NCBI RefSeq assembly: GCF_009730915.1
Contig: NC_052478.1
Coordinates: 9,471,552 to 9,535,551, forward strand
Source: Dioscorea cayenensis subsp. rotundata
Lineage: Eukaryota > Streptophyta > Magnoliopsida > Dioscoreales > Dioscoreaceae
DNA length: 64,000 bases
Direction of reading: 5' to 3'
The notes below the pieces were generated by a model. The model had not been told where the DNA came from. It saw only the letters and a program-made list of their open reading frames with translations, and did not search any database. This document shows, piece by piece, positions 9,615 through 19,860 of this stretch (positions are counted from its first letter, which is position 1; each line of letters opens with the position of its first letter). The translations under genes and the position numbers were made by a program.

Positions 9615-12167
9615 ATGACCCGAGGGAATCCTTCAATATTGATTGAAGGAGATCCTGAGCCTGAACGTACACTTAGAAGAAAAGGGAAAAAACCTGTGCA
9701 AGAATAATCTAATTTAGCTGATTTGGAAGTGGAAGAATCTGAAAACATGGCAGAACAGAATGAGCGACAGCGAACATTATCCGATTATGCTAGACCTTCA
9801 GTGTTGGGGACACAGTCGAGTATTGTGCGTCCCCCGATTACAGCTCAGAACTTCGAACTGAAGGCTGCATTCATCCACATGTTGCAGCAATCTGCACAAT
9901 TCAATGGTTTGGCCGATGAAGATCCAAACAGTCATATAGAGAGCTTTCTTGAGGTGTGTGATATGTTGAAGATAAACGGGTGATCGATGATGCAATCAAG
10001 TTGCGAGCCTTCCCATTTTCCCTAAAGGGGAGAGCGAAGCAGTGGCTACACTCATTACCTAGAGCGTCAATTACCATATGGGAGGAGATGGTAGAAGCTT
10101 TTTTGGCCCGTTATTTCCCTCCCGAATAATCAGCAAAGCTTAGGAACAAGATCTCATCCTTTGCTCAGTTGGAATTGGAGTCTCTATTCGAGACATGGGA
10201 AAGGTTCAAGGAGCTCCTGAGAAAGTGCCCACAACACGGATTCCCGTAGTGGATGATTCTTCAGACCTTTTATAATGGTTTGAATCTGAGTACAAGGAAA
10301 CTCTTGGATGCGGCAGCAGGAGGTACCTTAGGTCGCAAGACCCCCGATGAGGTCCGTCAGTTAATTGAAGAAATGGGATTAAACAGCTACCAATGGAATG
10401 CTAGGGAGAAGAAAAAAGTGGCCGGTCTCCATGAAATAGATGCGGTAACTTCATTGGCGGCTCAAGTGGAAAATTTGAGTAAGAAGTTAGATCTTCTAAC
10501 TTCAAATAGAGTGGCAGCCGTGACTAATTGCACCGGGTGTGGTGGAGAACATGCTCCCTCCGATTGCCCGATCTCTATCGGTGATGTTTTTTCGGTGGAG
10601 AACGTTGATTTTGTAGGTAATGGCATGAGACCTCAAGAAAACCCATATAGCAATACCTACAATCCGGGTTGGAAGAATCATCCTAATTTCTCATGGAGTA
10701 ATCAGGGTCCACAAAAGGCCATCGGGCCACCGAGTTTCCAACAATAACAACAAGCCCCTCGGTGAAAAACAGAGTCTCAGGTTTGGAAACCCGAATGAAT
10801 GACTTAGAGAAGCACTTGACTAGATTTGTGCAATCTGCAAATACAAGGTTTGAATCAGTCGAGGCTACACTTCGCAACCACACTGTCCCTTTGCATAACC
10901 TTGAAAATTAGGTGGGGCAAATTGCGAAGTCTCTCTTTAAAAGGCCACATGGAAGCTTGCTGAGCAATACAGAGACCAACCCTAGAGAGCACGTGAAGGC
11001 GATCACTTTGAGAAGTGGTCGTGAGGTTGAAGTTATGCTTCCGAGTGAGAAGCCAAAAGAACACGCACCCGAGGTTATAGAGGTAGAAGAGGGAACAAGC
11101 AAAGAGAAAGAGGTGGCACCCCCACCTTTCAAGCCAAGAATCCCTTATCCCTCTAGATTGAAAAATGACCAAGGGGATGAACAGTATAAGAAGTTCCTGA
11201 GTTTGTTCAAGAAACTCCACATCAATATTTCTTTTGTTGAGGCATTGGCCCAAATGCCTAAGTATGCGAAGTTCTTGAAAGACTTGTTGACTAACAAGAG
11301 GAAGTTGGAGGAAAGTGCTTCAGTGATTTTAGATGCTTCATGCTCGGTGGTATTGCAAAAGAACATGCCGAACAAGAAGAAAGACCCGGGAAGCTTCATC
11401 ATTCCTTGTAATATTGGCAATCTAGGTGAGGAATTGGCATTGGCGGACTCAGGGGCCAGTATCAACGTTATGTCATACACCTTCTTTCAAAAGCTAGGCT
11501 TGGGCGAGCCTAGGCCTACTCGGATGACTTTGCAACTAGCGGAACAGTGCGACATCCGAGAGGCATCATTGAAGACGTGCTTGTCAAGATGGACAAGTAC
11601 ATTTTTCCGGTTGACTTTGTAGTGCTAGACGTCGATGAGGATGCAGATGTTCCTTTGATACTTGGGAGATCGTTCTTGCGGACTTCCAAGGTATTGATTG
11701 ACATGGATGGCGGAGAGCTAACTTTGAGGGTTGGAGATGACAAGCTCACATACCGCCTTGCTGAAGCCATGCGGTATTCTCTTGATTTTGATGATACTTT
11801 ATACTTTCTAAACACTACTGATGAGATTGTTGATGAATACATGCAGGAAATGTTCAATCCGGACCCATACGAGGGTTTGTTCGACCAAGAGGAGGATTAT
11901 GAAGAAGTAATGATGCTTGGTTCGACGGAAGAAGTACCATCTACCCCGGTGATCTTAAAGAAGGTGCTCCGGAAAATGAAGAGGGCTAGGAGACTTCACC
12001 GGAAACACTCCAAGGCTATTGGAGACGTCTGTAAACCAAAGGAGTTGGATGAACCATCGCTAGATGGTCCGAAGCCTGATAATTCACCCTCTATCCTCAG
12101 GAGACTTTGCACATCATGCTTTCAAGTCATGGGTAAGAGGGCAACCTTCATCTATGAACCCCCGTGA
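9615..12167 (+). pseudogene. gag-protease polyprotein of element A, broken
   Basis: From the ATG at 9615 (MTRGNPSILIEGDPEPE) the frame encodes a Ty3/gypsy gag domain (about 9850-10350: DPNSHIESFLEVCDM, FSLKGRAKQWLHSLPRA, ARYFPP, QTFYNGLN). A zinc knuckle CTGCGGEHAPSDC follows at about 10530-10570. An aspartic protease has the active-site Asp at 11446 (ALADSGASINVM) and VPLILGRSFL at about 11650. The tail, rich in acidic and then basic residues, ends at TGA 12165. Disruptions are TAA 9705, a frameshift near 9982, TAA 10127, TAG 10247, TAA 10745, a frame change near 10900 and a 5-nt deletion near 11545 relative to copy B. No RT follows the protease. Confidence 0.9.
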
Positions 12168-12500
12168 GGTAAGACAAGGTACGTCAAGCTTAGTGACGTT
12201 AAACAAGCGCTTCTTGGGAGGCAACCCAAGTGTGTACTATTTCTTATCTTCTAGTTTAGTTTGTTTACATGAATAATTTGTTAAGTGTTGGTGTCTTGCT
12301 TTTTAGATGCTTTTGCTGAGATTTTCTTGTGGGCTTTGTGTATTCATCGTGTGTTTTCATGTGGAATTGGCGAAGTTGTGTCGTTTGAGCTTTATTCCAT
12401 GTTTTTTACTGGTAAAACTTGCATACTAGGACAGGCTCTGAGTGTGTCACCATGTTCAGAAACTTTCTGCAGAGCCTGTAGGTTTTTCTAAGGCATCCAG
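12168..12500. other. Noncoding joint after gag-protease
   Basis: This short stretch starts with AAGACAAGGTACGTCAAGCTTAG and GGGAGGCAACCCAAG. Both words recur in element B on the other strand. It is a conserved non-coding joint of the family. Nothing else is recognised in it. Confidence 0.5.
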
Positions 12501-13100
12501 TGAAAACGCACGGGCGTGGATTTATATTGCGAGCTAATCCAGAGAAGGCACAGGGGCATGCGGCTGCCCCTGTGAACGACCATGAGAATATCGCACGCCC
12601 GTGGGTAATTTCCCCACAGGCGTGTGATTTCCTGCAGAGTTTGTCAAATTATCCCGAGAACGCACAAGGTCGTGAACTCGCACCTGTGGACGACCTTGTG
12701 AAAACCGCACGGGCGTGGGTAATTTCCACACGCCCGTGCGAATCTCTGCAGAGGAGCTCTTGCCATCCTGAGAAGACACAGGGGCGTGCGCTTGCCCCTG
12801 CGAGTTGAGATTATGAATGTCCACGCCCATGCGTAATTGCCGCACGGGCGTGCGAAACACTTAGGAGATTTTCTCGGATGTCCAGAGCAGTCACAGGGGT
12901 GTGCATCTGCCCCTGTTGGTTGGGCGCACGGGCGTGCCTAATTTCTGCACGCCCGTGGAGGGGCGTTCAAAGATTGTGCGAGTTTCTCCCGAGAGCGCAA
13001 AGGGGCGTGCATCTGCCCCTGTGGAGCTCTCTTAATGAGGCACACGGGTATGGGTAATTTCCGCATGCCCGTGTGGATGCACAGAACGCCAAGGGGTGCG
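12500..13100 (+). repeat. Tandem array of ~106-115-bp units, each with two GC-rich stem-loops
   Basis: Hairpins of the class CACAGGGGC...GCCCCTGTG begin near 12549, 12663, 12777, 12892 and 12998, giving spacings of 114, 114, 115 and 106. Between them lie inverted pairs CGCACGGGCGTG and CACGCCCGTGCG separated by about ten bases of the GGTAATTTCC type. At least five units are visible. The array occupies the place of pol in this family and is mirrored in element B. Confidence 0.85.
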
Positions 13101-13542
13101 ACTTCTTTTTAAAGAGGAGGCATTTCTTTCCTTGTTCACATCCTCTATTCCTCTGAGAACGCCCTCACATCATTCCCTAACGTCCTCGTGTCAATTTGGT
13201 GGAGTTATTGCAAGGTTTTCTGGCCGAATCTTAAGTTTCTCATCTCAACTCGTCGGTCAGCTCTCTTTTTCTGTTTTCTTGATTTCTTCGTCAATTCATG
13301 ATTTAATTCGATGAATCCTGTCAGACACTCTTCGCTTCTTCAATTAGGGGGATTAGTCATGTTTAGAACAAAGTTAGAAGTAGTTGTAAGATTTATTTTT
13401 GGATTTTTAAGGCGCGGCCGTGCGGGGTTTTCATGCCCTGTGGATCCACACGGGCGTGCGGAAATTCCACACGATCGTGTGGAATTCTACAGTAATGATT
13501 TATCATCTTGTTTGACCGATTTCTTCTCAAATTTTATAGATT

Positions 13543-14904
13543 ATGGTACCCCGGTCAAAGAAGCAAGCTGATAAGAGGCCGCGTGAGTCATCTTCCGAGT
13601 CTGAGGACATGAGTTTCACCATTCCGGAGCACAGGGTTCGTTTTGAGCGGCTGTCGAGAGTTCATTTTGGACAAACTCGATTCCTTTATACGAGTATACT
13701 GAGAGATCTGCAGTAGGGTAACGAGTTGGCAGACGAGGTCGAGGATCTCGTATCGGTAGGTGGTTGGAGGAAGTTATTGACTATTAGAGAGCCAACTATA
13801 CGAGAGCTCGCACTGGAGGTCTTGTTATCATTTGATTTCGACAGATCCTATTCGAGCTTTGATAGTATTGATGCCATTCAGTTCAGAGTATTTGGACACC
13901 ACCATATCTTGAGCGTTACTAAGTTTTCAGTTCTTCTTGGCTTGTATGAGGAGGCATTCACAGACACTGAGGAGTACTCTCATTTATCGACTGATTATCC
14001 TTGAGCCTTGACCCCACAGAGAGCTTACAGAGTGCTATGTGGTCAGGGTCAGTACGAGCCGGGGGTGTCCAAGGCCACGTGCCTTTCCCGACCTGCATAC
14101 AGATATTTACATGCCATCATGAGTAGGTCGGTGAATGGCCGTGGTGACGGCACTGGTGTTCTGAGCCGACAGGAGCTTCTATACTTGTACTCGATGGTGC
14201 AGCGCATACCGATTCACTTAGGACAAATCATCGCGGAGTACATTAGACATCAGGGGCATTATGCCAGATTGGGAGCGATTTTCTCGGGCCCCTACATTAC
14301 TAGATTAGTGCTGGGCATGGGTCTTTTGGATGCGATTCGTGGGACTGAGAAGACGAGTATACCTACCCCCCTGAGTTTAGAGGCACTGAGATTGATGGGC
14401 ATGGTCCGTAGAGTTTGGACAGGGGTTTATGTGTTGGTGCTACCAGCTCCAGAGATAGTTGAGGGTGAGGGTGATCATGCCGAGGCTTCCTAGCCTGCTC
14501 CCCAGCCTCAGTCAGCACCGATGGAGACTGAGGCACCTTCGGCGGCAGAGGACGCTCCCCCCGTACGTATGTTTTGACCATCTCGAGCCCATGATCGCTT
14601 CGAGAGGCTCGAGAGTGCGGTGGGAGTGATACGAACAGAGGTGGCTGAGGCTCGAGCAGAGATTGCCAATATTAGGGCTACACAGGTTACTCAGTACACA
14701 GAGTTCATAGCACATTTTGATGTATTACAGCAGATCTTAGTGCGAGACGTCGTCTCTTCATTTGTCTTTCGACCGAGGACTCCTCAGCCCCCCTCGGCAT
14801 CTCCTGCACCCCCATGTCCTATACCAGCACCGGTGGATCCACCTATGTTTCCCCCACCACCAGCAGTAGCAGAGGAGCCGACAGAGCGTGACACCGACAT
14901 TTGA
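13543..14904 (+). pseudogene. Athila ORF-1-like protein of element A, four in-frame stops
   Basis: A single frame of 453 codons from ATG 13543 to TGA 14902 is interrupted only by stop codons (TAG 13714, TGA 14002, TAG 14491, TGA 14575), with no frameshift. The N-terminus is basic (MVPRSKKQADKRPRE). The central domain (GGWRKLLTIREPTIRELALE, FRVFGHHHILSVTKFSVLLG) resembles the Athila ORF-1 domain. A coiled-coil-like stretch (about 14600-14740) and a proline-rich tail (PPPPAVAEEP) follow. The TAG at 14491 is CAG in copy B, and the TAG at 13714 is shared by both copies. The protein's role is unknown; being in all copies without pol suggests it, or its RNA, matters to the family. Confidence 0.75.
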
Positions 14905-16160
14905 CTTTATTTTTCTGCATTTTCTTTATTTTGCATTTTATTTTAGACTTGTTCACTCAGAAAGGATTCTCCTTCTGAGTTTATTTTCATTTTGCATCTC
15001 GAGTTGTATTCATTGTCTATCTTTTATATATACTCGAGTTATTTTTTGTTTTATTGAGCTTTACTGAACCCTCTCGTGTATGCGTGCAGATGGTCTTGTC
15101 ATCATGGGAATTGAGACTCTGTCATGGGCACGGCCAAGGTGCTTCGGTACTTGCCCGTGTGAGCTTCACAACCCGTCGGAACATTACTCCCAAGGACTTA
15201 GCCCCATCAAACACGACACTACGAGTTAGGGGAGTGTTGTTTTGATTGCTTCTTCCACATATATTCTTCATCGATATACATTATGAGTGAGCTTGCATGT
15301 GTACATTGGGGACAATGTACAACTTAAGTGTGGCGGGCGGGGGAGGGGGAGTTTCATAGTGCACATATCTTTTATATTAGTTTTGATTGTTATACATGCT
15401 CACATAACTAATGGCGGTTCACCTTAGTTGCAATGATTGTATTCTTGAGTTTAGGAGAATTTTTAACATTGAATATCTTCATGCTCTAGTTTTATTTGAA
15501 TTTTTAGGAATTTTGCCCGAATTACACTCAGTGCACTACTCACTCTTTAAACTCTATTGGAAACTCATGTTCGATGTTAAAGGGACTAGTTATAGTTGTT
15601 TCTTGTGTTAAATTCTGAAAAAAAAAATGAATGATGAAAAGAAGGAACAAAATAGTTTTCTTGTTTGTTTTGCATTTTGGGTGGAAAAAGCTACCAACTA
15701 TGTAGTATGAAGATACTCTCATAAGTCAGATACTAGTTATGCCCTAATGAGAGAAAGAGCTATCTCAGAGGATGAGTGAAAGCTACCACTCCGGTAGAAA
15801 GAGCTACCACCTCGAAAGTGTGAAAGCCACCTTAGCGGCCACTTGGTAAAGGGCTACCTTAGAGAATGTGTGAAGCTACTACCATCTTTAAATTTTTGTT
15901 ACTTTCTTGCTGTAGATAAATAAGTCCCTTATACTTAGAGATTTGAGGAGTATACCTTGGGTTGACTTGAGTGAGTCCACACACTTTCACGATTTTGGGT
16001 TTGTTGTCCTTTTTTATTCAAGTTTTAACTAGAGCTTCGATCTTTCATAATTAGTGTTGAAATTTCCCTTACTTGTAGAATGCTCTCTTTGTATACTTTG
16101 GTGAACCTAAGGCCAAGTACTTTCAATATTTTCTTTATTGATGCACAGAATGTTTAATTT
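14905..16160 (+). other. 3' noncoding region of element A
   Basis: No coding region was recognised. It contains an irregular series of AGCTACC and GGTAGC motifs with GAAAGAGCTACC spacing (about 15690-15890). It also has a GGGGACAATGTACAACTTAAGTG tract near 15310, a diverged echo of the polypurine tract region (TTAAGTGTGG shared with 16182). This layout is common in the long 3' untranslated region of Athila elements. Confidence 0.55.
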
Positions 16161-16161
16161 T

Positions 16162-16199
16162 TGCTTGAGGACAAGCAAAAGCTTAAGTGTGGGGGAGTT
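16162..16199 (+). promoter_or_regulatory. Stem-loop and polypurine tract of element A
   Basis: TTGCTTGAGGACAAGCAA (16162-16179) is a perfect 7-bp inverted repeat around AGGA. It is followed by AAGCTTAAGTGTGGGGGAG, the polypurine tract that primes plus-strand DNA, ending at the 3' LTR start. The order and spacing match Athila/Tat elements. Confidence 0.8.
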
Positions 16200-18041
16200 T
16201 GATAAGTGCTTGTGCGATATGAATGCGAAGTGTTCTTTCCTTATGTTGAGCATTACTTTTCTCGGGTTTTTACACTAATATGTGTGTTTTTATGTTACTT
16301 TTATGCAGGTAGGGTTGTGAAAGCAATTATGAAGGAAAGAAGCTAATGTGGATCACAAAGCACCAATTTTGGAGGAAATCTTGCTAAAGTTCAAACGCGA
16401 AGATATAAGTCGGGTGCGAGATGCTAGAGTGTGTGCCAACCTCCCCGTATTTGATTTTGCACAACCATTTGGAGGGGCACAAGGGCAGTCACACTCAAGC
16501 ACTCCGACTTATGCACATAGAACAAGATTTCCATCAACTTATCCGTCATTGAAAAAGCAAAGCGATCCACGGCATAAACGTGTGCCCGTTTATGTTACCT
16601 CGATGAAAAGTGGATTCGGGAGTAATTTTGGCAGAGTAATGTAGCAGGCACTGTAGCAGTTACTGTTCATAGATGTCCGAAAATGACATTTTCAGAGAAT
16701 CCGCACGGGCGTGTGGAAATTACCAACGCCCGTGTGGAAATTCCACAGGGGCACACACAGGGGCGTATGGATTCCCGATTCCAGCCCTATTTAAAGCCGA
16801 TTCAGCCCCGATTTCAGCATTCTTTTCTCCATCTTTTCCCCAACTTGAGAGAGGGTTTCGGCTAGGGTTTTGAGAGGTATTGGCTAGGGTTTTGGAGAGG
16901 TTCTATGGCTCCGACATCGTCATTTCTTTGGAAGAAGGTTGGTAGGGGAGCTTCCGTCGAGGCGTATCCTATACCGGATAAGGGAATCCTTGGACGACGA
17001 GTAGAGGACTTTTCACAAGACAATCGACACGACTATCAAGGGGGTTTCTCTATGGATTCATTGCTTTTACATTCTATTTCTTTGATTGTACTTAGCTCCA
17101 TGGAGAGCTAAACCCCTACCGGGTACTTGGGTGTTTGTGAACCCTAGGATGTATTTGTTTCATTGAATCTCTTTATTATGCTTTCAATTAATTGATGTTT
17201 GTTGTGAGTTCCAACCTTGAATGCTTGATTGTTTGAACATATCCCCTAGAGTGACACTAGGGTTGAGAGTTCTTGTTGGTAATCTTGTGAGTGAGTAACA
17301 CACCACGAGCGTTAGACAAAGCTAGGTTGGAGAGGGTTGAGAGGGTGAGTCGAGAGGTACAGGAGTGTCCCCTTTCCCCTCCGGCGTGATAGATTCTACC
17401 TCCGTTCCTCGAGTTCTTTACGCCCATAATAGAGTGAATGGTCTAAGGGATGACCCTCCGCTGGGGCTTAGTTGCGCGTGCAACGGAGTGAAGCGTTGAG
17501 GTGATCTTAGTATCTAGGGCTTAATCGTGGTTAGGGACCTTCCACCTGGACCAAAGGGTTAGGTATATAATTAGGAAGAGATTTGTCACTTGAAATCTCT
17601 AGAGCTCATTGCAACTCTATTCGAGTGCGAGGTTGAGAGGTTATCTAATCTCTCCTCCGGGACATGTATAGAGTTAGGCATAGTTGACCTTAGATTTGGG
17701 ACTATGTATTTAAGGATTTCCACGACTCACCATTACATTGATTAGGAAGCATAATAGAGGGTTCTTGCACTTGAAACAATTGTCCTAGGCGGAGCATTAT
17801 CCGAGTACCCCATCTTTATCGATTGCCTTACCTCCTCCTTTACTCGTGCTCTCTTACTTGTTGTTTTTACTTTTGAGAATTGAATCATTGTTACACTTAT
17901 CACTACTGATCTTTCACATATCTAAGAAGCGGATTAAGTGTTTTTATTCCCTACTCCCTGTGGATTCGATACCCGCTCATCCAGGATTATTACTTCGACA
18001 AACCCGTGCACTTGCGGGATATACGCAAGGGGATCTTATTA
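16200..18041 (+). repeat. 3' LTR of element A
   Basis: The 1842-bp LTR starts TGATAAGTGCTTGTGCGA and ends GGGGATCTTATTA, a mutated form of the 5' LTR end TTGTCA. It keeps the roughly 216-bp block missing from the 5' LTR (GCCAACCTCCCC to GGCACTGT). Landmarks are the CACACGGGCGTGTGG palindromes (16703-16745), a TATTTAAAG box at 16788, the CTCCATGGAGAG box (17096-17107) and the GGACCAAAGGGTTAGG word (17549-17564). Confidence 0.92.
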
Positions 18042-18078
18042 CACACACACACAGATATATATATATATATATATATAT
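18042..18078. repeat. (CA)n(TA)n microsatellite, target site of element A
   Basis: CACACACACACAG followed by (AT)n directly flanks the 3' LTR, and TATATATACCCACACACACAC flanks the 5' LTR at 7820-7842. The two halves were one microsatellite before element A inserted. Confidence 0.85.
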
Positions 18079-18868
18079 AACTTAAAGTGGTCCCACATTT
18101 AGGTCGACCATAACAACATAAACATGGAAACTAATCGGTTCTCACATATCCTATCTTTGAGCTCGAGGACAATCTCTTTACCTAGGTAGATAATAACGAT
18201 GTGCAAGATGCACTCATAGGGAGGAAATAGGCAAGGAGACAATTTAGGAGTTGAAGTTCACCAAGATAAATGAGTTTATTTCGGCAATGTTTATCTTCTT
18301 TCGGCAATAGTTATCTTATTTAGGAAGTTTAGTATTCTCGTAAACCTATTTTTAATAAGAGGATAAGTTAACATATTTCTATTCTATTTTATTCCTAAGA
18401 ATTCTATATAATAAACCTATTTAAAGGGCATTACAAGTAATAAAAAGGCAATCATATTTTTCTTTCAAAAAAATTATATTGTTTACAGAGAACTTGACAA
18501 GGAACAAGTTTTCTAGATAGCAACCATAGTGTATGGTGATGGGAATAATTCTAACAAAAGGAAAGGGGATTTTCTTGTGAGTTGTCCCATGACTAGACCC
18601 TACGCAAAAACTCATATAAAAATCCTCACGTGATCTTCAATGAATCTTCATCATACAAATATAGTCTTCAAACTATCTTTAATCAGGTATATAGTATTCA
18701 ATAAACCTTCAACATAATCCTTAATCAATTTGAACCTTTAATTCAATTTGGCACTCACTCTATTTAGCTTCAATCAAATCTCATAGCTATGTCCAAATAT
18801 AATTCCTTGAATCATACAACTATTCAATTAAATAGCAAACCTCATAAATAACTCCTGCCTTGAAATAA
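18079..18868. other. AT-rich flank, no gene seen
   Basis: This was continuous with 6706-7842 before element A arrived. No frame, terminus or motif that I recognise is present. Confidence 0.5.
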
Positions 18869-19860
18869 TGATAAGTGCTTGTGTATAAGTTATACGAAGT
18901 ATACTTTTCTTACACTAAGCATCACTTTTATCATATTTTATGACTCATTCGTGTGTATTTGTGTTCTTTTGTGCATTTAAGGTTGTGGAGACAAGTTTGA
19001 AAAGTAGGGAGCAAAAGTAGATTGTGGAGGCGATTGTTATTGGAATTCTTGTATCGAACAAGGGTCAAAGCACAAGTTGTGATCATAGACATGTGGCTGT
19101 GTGCCAACCTCTAAAATGCTCAAGTGAATATACAAATTGGAGGGGCACAAAGACAGTTACACTCATGTGTTCCAACTTGTGTAACATTTCAAGGAGCTTC
19201 ATCAATGTGGTTTAATTGAAGAAGAGGCATGATCTACCGCATGGTTGTGTGCCCAACTTAGTGGCCTCGATGAAGAAAATGAATTCGGGAGTATTTTGGC
19301 AAAGCACCGTAACAATTACTGTAGCAAAACACTATACCAGTCACTATTTACAGCGCGTGGGAAAACATAACCTGGAAATCCACATGCCTGTGTAGATGCC
19401 CGATTTCAACCCTATAAATACCATTTTGAGAGTTTTGTTCGGGAATCTTTTTCCTATATTTTACCTATCTTTTGGGGCAAGCGCAGCTAGGGTTTAGAGA
19501 GGCTTTTGCTTGGTTTTAGGAGCGGTTCTACGGCATTCGACATCAAGTTCCTTTGGAGGATAGCTATTAGGGGAGCTTTCGTCGGCATCGATTCAGAGAG
19601 GTGTGCCCTACGCTTGGCAAAGGAGTCCTTGGAGAAGACGAGGCGGCTCCTCAAGACCATCGACACGAATGACGAGGGGGTTTTTGCTATGGACTGCTTG
19701 CATCTACTTTTGATTTCATTGTTGATTTTATATTGCTCCATGGAGAGCTAAACCTTAGTGAGTGCTTGGACTTGTAAACCCTAGGATGATTTTTTTTCAT
19801 TGACTCTTATTATACTTCCTTTAATTAATGTTTTAATTGAGTTCCAATCTTGTGTGCTTA
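18869..19860 (+). repeat. LTR of the same family, 5' part only
   Basis: It starts TGATAAGTGCTTGTGTATAAG and shows the family order: ACTGTAGCAA repeats (19308-19345), CTATAAATACC (19411), the GGGGGAGCTTTCGTCGGCA-type block, and CTCCATGGAGAGCTAAAC (19737). It stops after GAGTTCCAATCTTGTGTGCTTA, where an LTR in opposite orientation begins. Confidence 0.85.

Larger units (their letters stand above)
7843..18041 (+). mobile_element. Element A: full-length pol-less Athila-like LTR retrotransposon
   Basis: The 10.2-kb element is bounded by LTRs at 7843-9464 and 16200-18041 and by 5-bp direct repeats CACAC (7838-7842 and 18042-18046). It has a primer binding site at 9471, gag-protease at 9615-12167, a GC-rich hairpin array at 12500-13100, an Athila ORF-1-like gene at 13543-14904, a 1.3-kb noncoding tail and a polypurine tract just before the 3' LTR. 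No RT, RNase H or integrase motif was found anywhere between the LTRs. It therefore looks nonautonomous, comparable in concept to described gag-bearing TR-GAG elements, but with protease and an extra Athila-like gene. It inserted in a CA/TA microsatellite. Confidence 0.9.

Noticed and set aside
12500..13100. Regular spacing of palindromic units resembling a CRISPR array
   Set aside because: Units are long (over 100 bp), diverged and lie within an LTR retrotransposon in a plant genome. There are no short identical repeats with unique spacers.
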